Source: Nocardia arizonensis
GTDB taxonomy: Bacteria; Actinomycetota; Actinomycetes; Mycobacteriales; Mycobacteriaceae
Assembly (NCBI RefSeq): GCF_001310275.1
Contig: NZ_LGYZ01000048.1
Location: 62,001 to 126,000, forward strand
DNA length: 64,000 nucleotides
Direction of reading: 5' to 3'
The notes below the pieces were generated by a model. It was not told where the DNA came from, made no database searches, and was given only the letters and a program-made list of their open reading frames with translations. Positions 15,565 through 26,632 of the stretch are shown here, in pieces; position 1 is the first letter of the stretch, and every line of letters starts with the position of its first letter. The position numbers and the translations under genes were made by a program.

Positions 15565-16563
15565 TCAGGCCGGCGCGGCGGCCTCCGCGTCCGAGCCGCG
15601 GTCGGTGAAGACGGTGCTGCCACGAATATCGCTCGCGGTCAACGTGATCAGATCGTCGCGACCGAGCGGACGGCCGAGGTCGACCAGCCGTTTGGCCTGC
15701 CGCAGCCTGCACCGCTCGATGGCGTTGCGCACGCTGCGGGCATTGGAGAACCGCGGCCGGGCCATGCGCAGGGTCAGGTAGTCGGAGAACGCCGTCCGCG
15801 CCTCGTCGTCGAATCTGTAGTTCTGTTCGGCCACCATGAGTTCGGCGATGGCGAGCAGTTCGGCGTGGGTGTAGTCGTCGAACTCCAGGTGGTGCGCCAC
15901 CCGCGAGGACAGGCCCGGATTCGCGGAGAAGAACCGGTCCATGCGATCCGGGTAGCCCGCGAAGATCACCACCAGACTGGCGCGTTCGCTTTCCATCTCC
16001 TGCAACAGGATCTCGATGACCTCCTGGCCGTAGTCGCGCTCGTTCTCCGGCCGGAACAGGTAGTACGCCTCGTCGATGAACAGCACCCCGCCCGCCGCGC
16101 GGGCCAGCGCCTCCTTGGTCTTGGGCGCGGTGTGCCCGATGTACTGGCCGACCAGATCGTCGCGGGTCACCGTGTGCACCTTGGGTTTGCGAATGTAGCC
16201 GAGCGCGTGCAGCATCTGGGCCATCCGCAGCGCGACAGTCGTCTTGCCGGTGCCGGGGCCGCCGGTGAAACTCATGTGCATGGTGGGGCGCGCGGCGGCC
16301 AGGCCGAACCGTTCGCGCGCCCGGTCGACCAGGAGCAGTGCGGCGATCTCGCGCACTCGCCGTTTGACGTTCGCCAGGCCGACGAGTTCGGAGTCCAGCC
16401 GGGTCAGTGTGCCTGCGACGTCGGCACCGGCGATATCGGTGGACAGGTCGAGCACCGCGTCCGCGTCGAGGATCTCCGGTGCGCGTTCCTCCTCGACCCG
16501 CACCGGCCGAGGCGCGTCGGCGCCGGGCCGATACAGGCGGAATCCATTGTGCTCAGCGGTCAT
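15565..16563 (-). CDS. cbbX: CbbX, red-type RuBisCO activase (AAA+)
   Basis: The ATG at 16563 overlaps the end of cbbS. Walker A is [20 protein letters not shown], Walker [15 protein letters not shown], and [18 protein letters not shown] is the pore-loop/RuBP-binding region (the YIG aromatic loop) that distinguishes CbbX. The hexamer pulls on the C-terminal tail of the red-type large subunit to release inhibitory sugar phosphates, driven by ATP and activated by RuBP. Its presence directly after cbbS confirms that the RuBisCO is of the red type. The 332-residue length is slightly longer than the usual about 310, owing to an N-terminal extension. Confidence 0.95.
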   Translation of the reverse strand: MTAEHNGFRLYRPGADAPRPVRVEEERAPEILDADAVLDLSTDIAGADVAGTLTRLDSELVGLANVKRRVREIAALLLVDRARERFGLAAARPTMHMSFTGGPGTGKTTVALRMAQMLHALGYIRKPKVHTVTRDDLVGQYIGHTAPKTKEALARAAGGVLFIDEAYYLFRPENERDYGQEVIEILLQEMESERASLVVIFAGYPDRMDRFFSANPGLSSRVAHHLEFDDYTHAELLAIAELMVAEQNYRFDDEARTAFSDYLTLRMARPRFSNARSVRNAIERCRLRQAKRLVDLGRPLGRDDLITLTASDIRGSTVFTDRGSDAEAAAPA

Positions 16564-16975
16564 ACCGTAATCCCTGGCGTAGATCGGTGGCATAGGCATG
16601 CAGGCCGTAGCTCTGCCGCCGGTCCGATCCCTCGGTCCGCACCAGCAGGAATCCCGGCTCGTCGGCGGGGCGCTGGACCAGGAAACTCAACGCGGTGCTC
16701 TGGCGACCGTAGCGGGCGTCGTATGCCAGCACCCGCACGTAATGCCGCGGGAACGCGGCGCGGCAACCATTGATCTCGGCGAGTACGCCGTCGGGTTCGT
16801 CCAGGTCGAACAACGGCAGGCCCCACATCTCCCAGTAGGCGTTGCGGGGGTGTGGGTCGTCGGTGTACTCGATGGAGACCGGCCAGCTGTTGAGCAGGGC
16901 GTAGCGCACCTGGGCGGCGATCTCGGCGTCGGTGAGATCCGGCAGGTAGGAGAAGGTTCCGTGGCGCAGATACAT
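16553..16975 (-). CDS. cbbS: RuBisCO small subunit (red-type)
   Basis: The protein starts [20 protein letters not shown] at ATG 16975 and has 140 residues. [15 protein letters not shown] and [20 protein letters not shown] are hallmark red-type small-subunit motifs, with the C-terminal extension [20 protein letters not shown] and [13 protein letters not shown] that forms the central-channel hairpin in this type. It caps the L8 core to give L8S8. The gene follows cbbL by 11 bases and overlaps cbbX by 11 bases. Confidence 0.95.
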   Translation of the reverse strand: MYLRHGTFSYLPDLTDAEIAAQVRYALLNSWPVSIEYTDDPHPRNAYWEMWGLPLFDLDEPDGVLAEINGCRAAFPRHYVRVLAYDARYGRQSTALSFLVQRPADEPGFLLVRTEGSDRRQSYGLHAYATDLRQGLRYDR

Positions 16976-16986
16976 GGCGGGTCCTG

Positions 16987-18531
<1,545 letters not shown>

Positions 18532-18565
18532 TCAACCATTTCGTCAAGTTTGTTACCGTCGAGTA

Positions 18566-19447
18566 ATGGGTAACGTGAGCGCCACTCGGATGGAAACGTT
18601 CCTGGTCGTCGCCCGCCAGGGCAGCATCCGTCGCGCCGCGACTCGATTGCACGTCACCGAGGCCGCGGTCTCGGCGGCCGTGGCGCATATCGAGCGTCAG
18701 CTCGGCGCGAAACTCATCGCCAAGGCGGGTCGCGGGATCACCCTCACCGAAGCGGGGCGCGTCTACGCCGAGTACTGCCGCAGCATCCTCGGGTTGATGC
18801 AGGAGGCGCGGGCCGCCGTGCGCCGCGCCGAAACCGGGCGCCTACGCATCGGCGTGGTCGCCACCGCGGGCGAATACGTACTCCTACGGCCGCTGGCCTC
18901 GTTCCGGGAGCGGTATCCCGATGTCGAGCTGAGCCTGTCGGTACATCCCCGCGACGCACTGTTCCTCGAATTGCAGCACCACGAAACGGATCTCGTCATC
19001 GCCGGGCGTCCTCCGCGCGACGCGGGCCTGGTCACCATGGCGCGGCGACCGAGCCGCCTGGTGGTGGTCGGCGCGCCCGGTCACGGCCGCGATCCGCTGC
19101 ACAGCACGTGGTTGCTGCGAGGTCGCGGCTCGGGTACCCGTGATGCGACTCTTGATCTGTTGGACCACTTGGACATCACGCCGCCGACCCTCACCCTCGG
19201 CTCGCACGGCGCGGTACTCGCCGCCGCCCGCGCCGGACTCGGGATCACCCTCATCCACAGCGACGCCATCGTCGGTGACCTCGACTCCGGGGCCCTGTGC
19301 CTACTCGAGGTGGACGGGACGCCGCTCGACCGACCCTGGCATGCCATCACCACCAGGACGCCAACGCCGACGACCCGGCTGTTCCTCACCCACCTGCTCG
19401 ATGCCGCGGTCGTCGGTGACGACGCTTTCCAGCGTCCGCCGACCTGA
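18566..19447 (+). CDS. cbbR: LysR-family regulator, CbbR-like
   Basis: Start ATG 18566 (MGNVSATRMETFLVVARQGS) fits LysR length (293 residues); no strong ribosome site is visible, so translation may be leaderless or begin at GTG 18575. Residues 9-65 form the winged HTH (SIRRAATRLHVTEAAVSAAV, IERQLGAKLI, RGITLTEAGR). The rest is the two-lobed effector domain with LRIGVVATAGEY and FRERYPDVELSLSV. CbbR proteins activate the divergent cbb operon in response to RuBP, NADPH or related metabolites. Divergent placement with 136 bases between starts supports the assignment. Confidence 0.88.
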   Translation: MGNVSATRMETFLVVARQGSIRRAATRLHVTEAAVSAAVAHIERQLGAKLIAKAGRGITLTEAGRVYAEYCRSILGLMQEARAAVRRAETGRLRIGVVATAGEYVLLRPLASFRERYPDVELSLSVHPRDALFLELQHHETDLVIAGRPPRDAGLVTMARRPSRLVVVGAPGHGRDPLHSTWLLRGRGSGTRDATLDLLDHLDITPPTLTLGSHGAVLAAARAGLGITLIHSDAIVGDLDSGALCLLEVDGTPLDRPWHAITTRTPTPTTRLFLTHLLDAAVVGDDAFQRPPT

Positions 19448-19533
19448 ACGCGGCCCGGACCGCCGCACACTGTCCGGTGCGGTGCCGTCGGCCGTGGCCG
19501 ATCGGTATTCGTGGTTCGCCGGCGAATTCGGAT

Positions 19534-20229
19534 TCATCCGAGGAGGTCGTCCCAGCCGCGTTTCAGGAACCGGGTCCGCGGTCCGAACGGATCGTCGGGG
19601 TCGGTTCCGTAGCGGACCGCGACCAGCGAGGCACGGTGGTCGAGGGAGTTCTCCATGCGAATACTGCCGGTGTTGTGCTCGTCGGAAATCCAGGAGTTGA
19701 TCTTGTCGGCGAAATCGAGATAGAGGGCGAAGCGGATCTCGTCGTCGTAGCGCTCGGCCAGGCGGATGCCGCGGGTTCGCCAGGAGTTCGAAGTATCGGC
19801 CGGAACCACCGACAGGTAGTAGTCGGCGCCTCTGCGCTGGGTCACCGTGCGCCACGACCAGGTGGCGAGTCCGGTTTGCAGGGGAAAGTACATGTAGCTG
19901 TCGGTGTGCGCGGGATCGCCCACGTGCCGGGGCGGGCGGATGCGCCACTGGAGGATGGCGTCCTTGGTGAGGTCGTCGTGCGGACCCGCGTCCCTGTTGT
20001 CCCAGAGACCGACGGGGTGGAACCAGCCGCTGCCGCTCGGGTTCCAGTACAGCAGGAATGTCATGTCGTATTCGAGGGGAAGTTTCTCGTTGTCGGGGCC
20101 GCGGAAGTAGATCTGAGTGCCCGCGGCGCGGTCGCGGGCCGGGATTCGGACGAGACGGTCGGCGGCGTATTCGTCCACCTGCGCGGGCCGGTCATCGATG
20201 GCGATGGCGGTGCGGAGTTGTCGATTCAT
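19534..20229 (-). CDS. Hypothetical protein, 231 residues
   Basis: ATG 20229 is preceded by GGAAAGA. The protein begins MNRQLRTAIAIDDRPAQVDE and has many aromatic residues (YDMTFLLYWNPSGSGWFHPV, SYMYFPLQTGLATWSWRTVT, YYLSVVPADTSNSWR). It lacks a signal peptide, membrane helices or Cys. The even spread of Trp/Tyr and Asp and the ordered alternation suggest a beta-sandwich. I do not recognise the family. Its neighbours (cbbR on the other strand, then 450 gene-free bases) give no hint. Confidence 0.65.
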   Translation of the reverse strand: MNRQLRTAIAIDDRPAQVDEYAADRLVRIPARDRAAGTQIYFRGPDNEKLPLEYDMTFLLYWNPSGSGWFHPVGLWDNRDAGPHDDLTKDAILQWRIRPPRHVGDPAHTDSYMYFPLQTGLATWSWRTVTQRRGADYYLSVVPADTSNSWRTRGIRLAERYDDEIRFALYLDFADKINSWISDEHNTGSIRMENSLDHRASLVAVRYGTDPDDPFGPRTRFLKRGWDDLLG

Positions 20230-20621
20230 CGTGATGTCTTTCCGGTCTGGTGGTCGAGGTGGTCGACCGCGGACGGTCGCCGTTGCGATGTGTGTTGCGT
20301 TCTCGATCCGGGCCAGAGCTGGCCTAGCAGGCGGTTACGGCACCGTCGACGTCCAGGTGGACCAGGGCGTCCGGGGCTGCTCGCGGATGCGTGCGGGGTT
20401 GTCGAACAAAGCCTTGCCGTCGGACAGTGGTCGTGCTGTGACGGGGTTATCAGAGTACGAATCGCGCGATCGACGCAGCGTCATCCGTTCCGGGTGAATC
20501 GCGCCCCGATCTGTCGCCGGGTATCCCAATGGCCCCTTCGGCGACCCCCTGGATCCGGCGCGTCATCCGCCGGCGTGTCCCTGGGCTGCGTCGCGCGTGC
20601 TTCCGGCATACGCTCTCAGGT
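20230..20621. other. Gene-free interval upstream of the unknown gene
   Basis: About 390 bases without a supported gene. It must contain the promoter of the 19534-20229 gene and, toward 20620, that of the DUF3349-PhoU gene. No tRNA-like cloverleaf or repeat was noticed. Confidence 0.35.
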
Positions 20622-20678
20622 ATGGCTGAGGTGATCACCTCGCGGCGTGCCGCGGCTGGTCGACCGGGAACCGAGTAG
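20622..20678 (+). CDS. Possible 18-residue upstream ORF with internal palindrome
   Basis: ATG 20622 opens MAEVITSRRAAAGRPGTE and stops at TAG 20676-20678, five bases before the ATG of the DUF3349-PhoU gene. Bases 20628-20641 (GAGGTGATCACCTC) inside it are a perfect 14-base palindrome. It could be a coupling leader, or the ATG may be chance and the palindrome an operator. No clear ribosome site is seen. Confidence 0.25.
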   Translation: MAEVITSRRAAAGRPGTE

Positions 20679-20683
20679 CGCGG

Positions 20684-21706
20684 ATGGCGCTGTCGCGGTT
20701 CGTGGCGCGTATCGCCGCCTGGTTGCGCGCCGGCTACCCGGCCGGTGTTCCCGACCAGGATTATCTGCCCTTGCTCGCGGTCCTCGGCCGTCGGCTCACG
20801 CCGGCGGAGGTCGAGCAGGTGGTCACCGAACTGGCCGCCCACGGTGTCCTGCCCGCGAATCGGGTCGACGCCGCGGTCGCGATCGCCCACATCACCCACG
20901 AGCTGCCCCGTGAAACCGACCTGGCCCGGGTCCGGGAACGTCTGCTCGACGGCGGCATGCCGATCACCGAGTCCTGGCGCGACCTGTCGTGGCAGGACCA
21001 CGACCGCCCCCGGGAACCGTATTCGCACCCCGATGAACCCGAAGGGCGGCGCGTGCGCCGGTTGCGCGGCCGGTACCGGGACGAGGTCGCGCAACTGGTC
21101 GCGATGTTGCACACGATATGTCTGCGCGACCGGGCCGTGATCGCCACCGCCACCCGATCACTGCTGGACACCGACCTCGAGCAGGCCGAACGGGCGATCG
21201 ATATCGGCCGCGACGTCGAGGCCATGAGCTATGAATGCGAACAGGAAGCCCTGCGACTGCTGGCGCTGCAATTCCCCGTCGCCGCCGAACTCCGCGAGAT
21301 CGTGACCGCTCTGCGAGTGGTCGCGAACCTGCGTCGCATGGCCGCGCTGGCCGCCCATATCGCCGAGCTCGCCCGCCGCAGGCACCCCGCCGCCGCCGTC
21401 CCCGAAGCGGCTCGGCCGCTGATCGAACGCCTCGGCGCCGCCACGGTCGCGATCGCCACCAGCGCCGCCGAGGTGCTGGAGTCCCACGACACCGGCGCCG
21501 CCGGCGCCCTCGACGCACAGGACGACACCGTCGACCGCCTCCACGAACAACTCCTCGCCACCATCCTCGCCACCGATCGCGATCAGGACATCGCGATCGC
21601 CGTGGACGCCACCCTGCTCGGCCGCTACTACGAACGCTTCGCCGACAACGCCGTGGAGGCCGCCCGGCACACCCTGTCCGCCGGCGACAGCACACCGTCG
21701 GCGTGA
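20684..21706 (+). CDS. DUF3349-PhoU fusion protein
   Basis: Residues 1-95 (MALSRFVARIAAWLRAGYPA, GVPDQDYLPLLAVL, THELPRETDLARVRERLLDG) match the small mycobacterial DUF3349 family. A charged linker (DRPREPYSHPDEPEGRRV) leads to a PhoU part from about residue 117: RGRYRDEVAQLVAMLHTIC, ATRSLLDTDLEQAERAID, ELREIVTALRVVANLRRMA and DATLLGRYYERFADNAVEAA, the two three-helix bundles with the metal-binding-type E/D-xxx patterns. PhoU proteins restrain the PstSCAB/SenX3-type phosphate signal or control phosphate-starvation persistence. The domain fusion is unusual; DUF3349 normally stands alone. No pst genes are nearby. Confidence 0.8.
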   Translation: MALSRFVARIAAWLRAGYPAGVPDQDYLPLLAVLGRRLTPAEVEQVVTELAAHGVLPANRVDAAVAIAHITHELPRETDLARVRERLLDGGMPITESWRDLSWQDHDRPREPYSHPDEPEGRRVRRLRGRYRDEVAQLVAMLHTICLRDRAVIATATRSLLDTDLEQAERAIDIGRDVEAMSYECEQEALRLLALQFPVAAELREIVTALRVVANLRRMAALAAHIAELARRRHPAAAVPEAARPLIERLGAATVAIATSAAEVLESHDTGAAGALDAQDDTVDRLHEQLLATILATDRDQDIAIAVDATLLGRYYERFADNAVEAARHTLSAGDSTPSA

Positions 21707-21925
21707 CACTCACTCGCCCACCCAGCCGAGACGATCCCCCGCCGGCTTCGGAAGGATTGGCGGGCTTCGTGTTTCGGAGGCGGCATCGACTTGAGGTTTC
21801 GCCACTTGCGCGCCGGTCGACGGTGGACACCGTGACGTCGCCGAGGAGGTCCGGCGCGGCCGACGCGCGAATGGTTCTGCGCCAACATGCCACGGGCCGG
21901 CGCATCTCCGACGTACCATCCCACC

Positions 21926-22336
21926 GTGGCCGAGTCGAATCGTTCCACCGCGCTGCGGGTGCTGGTCTACAGCAATGACGCCGATACCCGGCGTCAGGTG
22001 ATACTGGCGTTGGGCAAACACCCGCATCCCGAACTACCGGCGCTGGAATACGTCGAAGTCGCCACGGCCCCGGTCGTGATCGAGCACATGGACTCGGGCG
22101 GTATCGATCTGGCGATCCTCGACGGCGAGTCGACGCCCGCGGGCGGACTCGGAATCGCCAAGCAGCTCAAGGACGAGATCGCCGAGTGCCCGCCCGTGCT
22201 GGTGCTGACCGGTCGTCCCGACGACGCCTGGCTGGCGAACTGGTCGCGCGCCGAGGCCGCGGTGGCCCATCCCATCGATCCGATCCGGCTCACCGCCGCG
22301 GTGGTCGATCTTCTGCGCTCCCACATAGCCGCCTGA
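21926..22336 (+). CDS. Receiver-domain protein, Rv3143-like
   Basis: From GTG 21926 (VAESNRSTALRVLVYSNDA) the protein of 136 residues is a stand-alone CheY-like receiver. The phospho-acceptor Asp lies in GGIDLAILDGESTPAGGLGI, and the switch Thr in CPPVLVLTGRPDDAW. The normally invariant Lys-Pro near the end is replaced by His-Pro (AAVAHPIDPIRL), so phosphorylation signalling may be altered. In M. tuberculosis the same kind of protein, Rv3143, sits just upstream of nuoA, and that order is kept here. A role in nuo control is suggestive but unproven. Confidence 0.8.
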   Translation: MAESNRSTALRVLVYSNDADTRRQVILALGKHPHPELPALEYVEVATAPVVIEHMDSGGIDLAILDGESTPAGGLGIAKQLKDEIAECPPVLVLTGRPDDAWLANWSRAEAAVAHPIDPIRLTAAVVDLLRSHIAA

Positions 22337-22835
22337 TCAATAGCGATTGCGCATTACCGACGGCTTGGCGTTGCGTCGATCGCGCGCGGCCGACCGATGA
22401 GAACTTGTCACGAATGCTCGCGCGGTGCGCATCGGGAGTGTGCCGAGTCGTCGCGAGTCCACCCTCGTTGATAGCCGATCGGTATCTCATATCAGGAATG
22501 ATCGGAACGGATCGTCCGCCGGGTACGCCCATGTCCGTCACGTGACGACGATGAGCGATTACCCACGTTTCAGTCATGAATCTCAGTCGCGAATTCGATC
22601 AAAGACCACCGGTGAAAGAAGTCTCCGGTCACAAGGTCGGCGGTAAGCTGTGCTGTAGCTCACACGAGTGCGAGCCCGGTATGAATTCGCATGCCCGGAT
22701 TCCGCTGACTCACGCCGCGCGGAGCGAGGCCGAGGGGCGCGTCCGGCCAAGGCGGACAACGGCCTCGAAGTCGCATCAGCCGTCAGCCGCCCCCCGGCGC
22801 ACGAGGGGTTCGCTCGTAAGGAGGCAAGCGCAGTT
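22337..22835 (+). other. Long leader/promoter region of the nuo operon
   Basis: About 500 bases without a supported gene between the receiver gene and nuoA. It holds a palindrome CGTCACGTGACG at 22536-22547, a CRP-like site at 22649-22664, and the ribosome site AAGGAGG at 22818-22824. Frames that run into nuoA from 22668 are not protein-like before GTG 22836. The region likely contains the nuo promoter(s). Confidence 0.4.
22649..22664. promoter_or_regulatory. CRP/FNR-type site upstream of nuoA
   Basis: TGTGCTGTAGCTCACA fits the CRP consensus TGTGA-N6-TCACA with one mismatch and lies 172 bases before the nuoA start. Cmr/CRP proteins of actinobacteria use such sites in respiratory genes. Only the sequence match supports it. 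Confidence 0.4.
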
Positions 22836-23216
22836 GTGAACATGGAGTTCCCCACTCTCGTCCTCGGTGCGATCGCCGCCGCATTCGCCGTGTTCTCGGT
22901 GCTCATGGCCTCGCTGATCGGCCCGAAGCGCTTCAACCGCGCCAAGCTCGAGGCATACGAATGCGGTATCGAGCCGACACCGCACGCCGTGGCCGGCGGA
23001 CCGGGAAACGTTACCGGACAACGTTTTCCGGTGAAGTACTACCTCACCGCGATGCTGTTCATCATCTTCGATATCGAGATCGTGTTCCTCTACCCGTGGG
23101 CGGTGCATTTCGATTCGCTCGGTGTGTTCGGTTTCGCGGCGATGGCCCTGTTCATCTTCAACGTCTCGGTGGCCTACGCCTATGAATGGCGCCGGGGCGG
23201 TCTCAGCTGGGACTGA
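22836..23216 (+). CDS. nuoA: NADH-quinone oxidoreductase subunit A
   Basis: GTG 22836 lies 11 bases after AAGGAGG; ATG 22842 is an alternative. The protein of about 126 residues has three membrane helices ([60 protein letters not shown]). The loop [14 protein letters not shown] carries the conserved Cys of NuoA at the quinone-site loop. It is part of the membrane arm near the quinone chamber of complex I and opens the 14-gene operon. Confidence 0.94.
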   Translation: MNMEFPTLVLGAIAAAFAVFSVLMASLIGPKRFNRAKLEAYECGIEPTPHAVAGGPGNVTGQRFPVKYYLTAMLFIIFDIEIVFLYPWAVHFDSLGVFGFAAMALFIFNVSVAYAYEWRRGGLSWD

Positions 23217-23266
23217 TATCCGAATCGGTTCCCCGGCCCCACGTTTCGAGAGTGAGAAGTAGACGG

Positions 23267-23821
23267 ATGGGTCTCGAAGAAAAATTGCCCAGTGGCTTCC
23301 TGCTGAGCACGGTGGAGGATTTCGCCGGATATCTGCGCAAAGGCTCGCTGTGGCCCGCGACATTCGGTCTCGCCTGCTGCGCCATCGAGATGATGGCCAC
23401 CGGCGCGGGCCGTTTCGACATCGCGCGCTTCGGCATGGAGGCGTTCCGCGCCTCACCGCGCCAGGCGGATCTGATGATCGTCGCCGGACGGGTCAGCCAG
23501 AAGATGGCACCGGTACTGCGCCAGGTCTACGACCAGATGACCGAGCCCAAATGGGTGCTGGCGATGGGCGTGTGCGCCTCCTCGGGCGGCATGTTCAACA
23601 ACTACGCCATCGTCCAGGGCGTCGACCACGTCGTGCCCGTTGACATCTACCTGCCCGGCTGTCCGCCGCGACCGGAGATGCTGCTCCACGCGATTCTGGC
23701 ACTGCACGCGAAGATTCAGGAGATGCCGCTCGGCGTCAACCGCGAACAGGCCGTGCGCGCCGCGGAACAGGCCGCCCTCGCCGCGACGCCGACCATCAGG
23801 ATGGAGGGTCTGCTGCGATGA
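23267..23821 (+). CDS. nuoB: NADH-quinone oxidoreductase subunit B
   Basis: ATG 23267 gives 184 residues, [20 protein letters not shown]. It binds the terminal [4Fe-4S] cluster N2 that passes electrons to quinone: the adjacent Cys pair in LACCAIEM, then [11 protein letters not shown] and [11 protein letters not shown]. It is a peripheral-arm subunit at the junction with the membrane. The stop overlaps the nuoC start (ATGA). Confidence 0.96.
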   Translation: MGLEEKLPSGFLLSTVEDFAGYLRKGSLWPATFGLACCAIEMMATGAGRFDIARFGMEAFRASPRQADLMIVAGRVSQKMAPVLRQVYDQMTEPKWVLAMGVCASSGGMFNNYAIVQGVDHVVPVDIYLPGCPPRPEMLLHAILALHAKIQEMPLGVNREQAVRAAEQAALAATPTIRMEGLLR

Positions 23822-24594
23822 CCTTCGACACCCCCGACAATACCGACACCCGACCCTCGGACTCGGAGATCGACGCCGCGGCGACCGCGGGACCGGAAGG
23901 CACGCTGCCGCCCGACCACCCCGGCGAACACGGTGACGAGATCATCGGCGTCCGGCGCGGCATGTTCGGCATCTCCGGCACCGGCGACACCTCCGGCTAC
24001 GGCAGACTCGTCCGCCCGGTCACCATGCCCGGCGGCGCCCCGGCCCCCTACGGCGGCTACTTCGACGCGATCGCCGAAGCATTGCGCGCGGCACTGACCG
24101 CCCAGGCCATCACCCTCGCGCGGGCGATCGAGAAGGTCGTCGTGTTCCGAGGCGAACTCACCCTGCATGTGCGTCGCGAACATCTGGTCGCGGTGGCCCG
24201 CGCCCTGCGCGACGATCCGGCGCTGCGCTTCGAACTGTGCCTCGGCGTGAGCGGGGTGCACTATCCCGACGACGCGGGCCGCGAACTGCACGCGGTGTAT
24301 CCGTTGATGTCCATCACACACAATCGCAGACTGCGCCTCGAGGTCTGCGCGCCCGACGACGATCCGCACATCCCGTCGTTGTATGCCGTGTACCCGACCA
24401 CCGATTGGCACGAACGCGAGACCTACGACTTCTTCGGCATCCTCTTCGACGGACACCCGTCGCTGACGCGCATCACGATGCCCGACGACTGGCGCGGCCA
24501 TCCCCAGCGCAAGGACTACCCGCTCGGCGGGATCCCGGTCGAATACAAGGGCGCGCGCATTCCGCCGCCCGACGAGCGGAGGGCGTACAGCTAG
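23818..24594 (+). CDS. nuoC: NADH-quinone oxidoreductase subunit C
   Basis: The ATG at 23818 overlaps the nuoB stop. Of 258 residues, the first about 70 are an acidic, Gly/Pro-rich extension typical of actinobacteria ([20 protein letters not shown]). The conserved core includes [20 protein letters not shown] and [18 protein letters not shown], the 30-kDa subunit signature. It packs on NuoD in the peripheral arm. It ends TAG, sharing a G with the nuoD GTG. Confidence 0.95.
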   Translation: MTFDTPDNTDTRPSDSEIDAAATAGPEGTLPPDHPGEHGDEIIGVRRGMFGISGTGDTSGYGRLVRPVTMPGGAPAPYGGYFDAIAEALRAALTAQAITLARAIEKVVVFRGELTLHVRREHLVAVARALRDDPALRFELCLGVSGVHYPDDAGRELHAVYPLMSITHNRRLRLEVCAPDDDPHIPSLYAVYPTTDWHERETYDFFGILFDGHPSLTRITMPDDWRGHPQRKDYPLGGIPVEYKGARIPPPDERRAYS

Positions 24595-25925
24595 TGAACG
24601 ACATCCACACCAGGCCCGGCGTGCGTGATTCCGGGTCCGAACCCCTTGTGGTCACCGTCGCCGGACAGGACTGGGACCAGGTGAGCGAGGTGCTCGGCGG
24701 CGCGGGCGAGGAACGCATCGTCGTCAATATGGGTCCGCAACACCCGTCCACGCACGGCGTGCTGCGGCTCATCCTCGAGATCGAGGGCGAGACCGTGACC
24801 GAGGCCCGCTGCGGCATCGGCTACCTGCACACCGGCATCGAGAAGAATCTCGAATTCCGCACCTGGATGCAGGGGGTCACCTTCGTGACCCGCATGGACT
24901 ACCTCTCGCCGTTCTTCAACGAGACCGCATACTGCCTCGGGGTCGAGAAGCTGCTCGACATCACCGACCGGATTCCGGAGCGCGCCACCGTCATCCGCGT
25001 CATGCTCATGGAGCTCAACCGTATCTCCTCGCATCTGGTGGCGCTGGCCACCGGCGGCATGGAGATGGGCGCGCTCACCCCGATGCTGTTCGGATTCCGG
25101 GAACGGGAGCTGATTCTCGACGTCTTCGAGACCATCACCGGCCTGCGCATGAACCACGCCTTCGTTCGCCCCGGCGGACTGGCCCAGGACCTGCCCGACG
25201 ACGGCGTGCCGAAGGTGCGCGAACTGCTCGCGCTCATGCCGAAACGGCTGCGCGACATGGAACATCTGCTCTCCCAGAACCCCATATGGAAGGCGCGCAC
25301 CCAGGACGTCGGCTATCTGGACCTCACCGGTTGCATGGCGCTCGGCATCACCGGACCGGTGCTGCGCGCCACCGGTCTGCCGCACGACTTGCGCAAGGCG
25401 CAGCCGTATTGCGGTTACGAGAGCTACGAATTCGACATTCCCACCACCGAGGGCTGCGACTGCTACGGCCGCTATCTGATCCGAGTGGAGGAGATGAAGG
25501 AATCGCTCAAGATCGTCGAGCAATGCCTGGACAAGCTGCGCCCGGGTCCGGTCATGATCGACGACAAGAAGATCGCCTGGCCCGCGGACCTGCGGCTGGG
25601 CCCCGACGGCCTGGGCAACTCCCCCGCCCATATCGGCCGCATCATGGGCACTTCGATGGAGGGCCTGATCCACCACTTCAAGCTGGTCACCGAGGGCATC
25701 AGGGTGCCCGCGGGACAGGTGTACACGGCGGTGGAGTCTCCGCGCGGCGAGCTCGGCGTCCATATGGTGAGCGACGGCGGCACCCGGCCGTTCCGCGTGC
25801 ACTATCGCGACCCTTCGTTCACGAATCTGCAAGCGGTGGCGGCGATGTGCGAGGGCGGCATGGTCGCCGACGTCATCGCCTCCGTCGCCAGCATCGACCC
25901 GGTGATGGGTGGTGTCGACCGGTGA
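24594..25925 (+). CDS. nuoD: NADH-quinone oxidoreductase subunit D
   Basis: GTG 24594 gives 443 residues. The 49-kDa subunit signatures are [20 protein letters not shown], the quinone-site His in that motif, [32 protein letters not shown], and the C-terminal hydrogenase-like end [17 protein letters not shown]. With NuoB it forms the quinone-binding cavity. The frame is open far upstream through nuoC, but the overlap of TAG and GTG and the GGAGGG-like site GCGGAGGG support this start. Confidence 0.96.
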   Translation: MNDIHTRPGVRDSGSEPLVVTVAGQDWDQVSEVLGGAGEERIVVNMGPQHPSTHGVLRLILEIEGETVTEARCGIGYLHTGIEKNLEFRTWMQGVTFVTRMDYLSPFFNETAYCLGVEKLLDITDRIPERATVIRVMLMELNRISSHLVALATGGMEMGALTPMLFGFRERELILDVFETITGLRMNHAFVRPGGLAQDLPDDGVPKVRELLALMPKRLRDMEHLLSQNPIWKARTQDVGYLDLTGCMALGITGPVLRATGLPHDLRKAQPYCGYESYEFDIPTTEGCDCYGRYLIRVEEMKESLKIVEQCLDKLRPGPVMIDDKKIAWPADLRLGPDGLGNSPAHIGRIMGTSMEGLIHHFKLVTEGIRVPAGQVYTAVESPRGELGVHMVSDGGTRPFRVHYRDPSFTNLQAVAAMCEGGMVADVIASVASIDPVMGGVDR

Positions 25926-26632
25926 CCGAGATCCTGCTCAAACTCAGCGCGCGGCCCGAACCGTATCCGCCGTTCGTGCGCGCCCGCCTCGAGGCCGATG
26001 CCGAGCGGATCATCGCGCGCTACCCGCATCCGCGTTCGGCGCTGCTGCCGCTGCTGCACCTGGTGCAGGCCGAGGAGGGGCACGTCACCGGCACCGGCAT
26101 CGAATTCTGCGCGGATCTGCTCGAGCTGACCGGCGCGGAGGTGACCGCGGTCGCCACCTTCTACTCCATGTTCCGTCGCACCCCGACCGGCGACTACCAC
26201 GTCGGGGTCTGCACCAATACCTTGTGCGCGGTCATGGGCGGCGACGCCATTCTGGCCGCGCTCGAGGAACATCTCGGCATCCGGCACGGTGAGACCACGG
26301 CCGACGGTTCGATCACCCTCGAACACGTCGAATGCAACGCGGCGTGCGATTTCGCGCCGGTCGTCATGATCAATTGGGAGTTCTTCGACAATCAGACCCC
26401 CGAATCCATTCGCGCCGTCGTCGACGCGCTGCGGGCGGGTCAGCGGGTGAGCCCGACGCGCGGCGCGCCGCTGTGCACGTTCAAGGAGACCGCGCGCATC
26501 CTCGCCGGGTTCCCGGACGAACGCCCCGGCGCGTTGGACGGGGCCGCCGGTCCGGCGTCATTGGCCGGACTGCACGTCGCGCGCGAACTCGGTATGTCGG
26601 CCCCCGACCCGGACGCGGAGGTGACGCGATGA
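25922..26632 (+). CDS. nuoE: NADH-quinone oxidoreductase subunit E
   Basis: GTG 25922 overlaps the nuoD stop. The 236-residue protein binds the [2Fe-2S] cluster N1a through [12 protein letters not shown] and [36 protein letters not shown] and [14 protein letters not shown] are typical 24-kDa subunit segments. The C-terminal 50 residues ([15 protein letters not shown]) are a low-complexity actinobacterial extension. It works with NuoF in NADH oxidation. Confidence 0.95.
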   Translation: MTEILLKLSARPEPYPPFVRARLEADAERIIARYPHPRSALLPLLHLVQAEEGHVTGTGIEFCADLLELTGAEVTAVATFYSMFRRTPTGDYHVGVCTNTLCAVMGGDAILAALEEHLGIRHGETTADGSITLEHVECNAACDFAPVVMINWEFFDNQTPESIRAVVDALRAGQRVSPTRGAPLCTFKETARILAGFPDERPGALDGAAGPASLAGLHVARELGMSAPDPDAEVTR

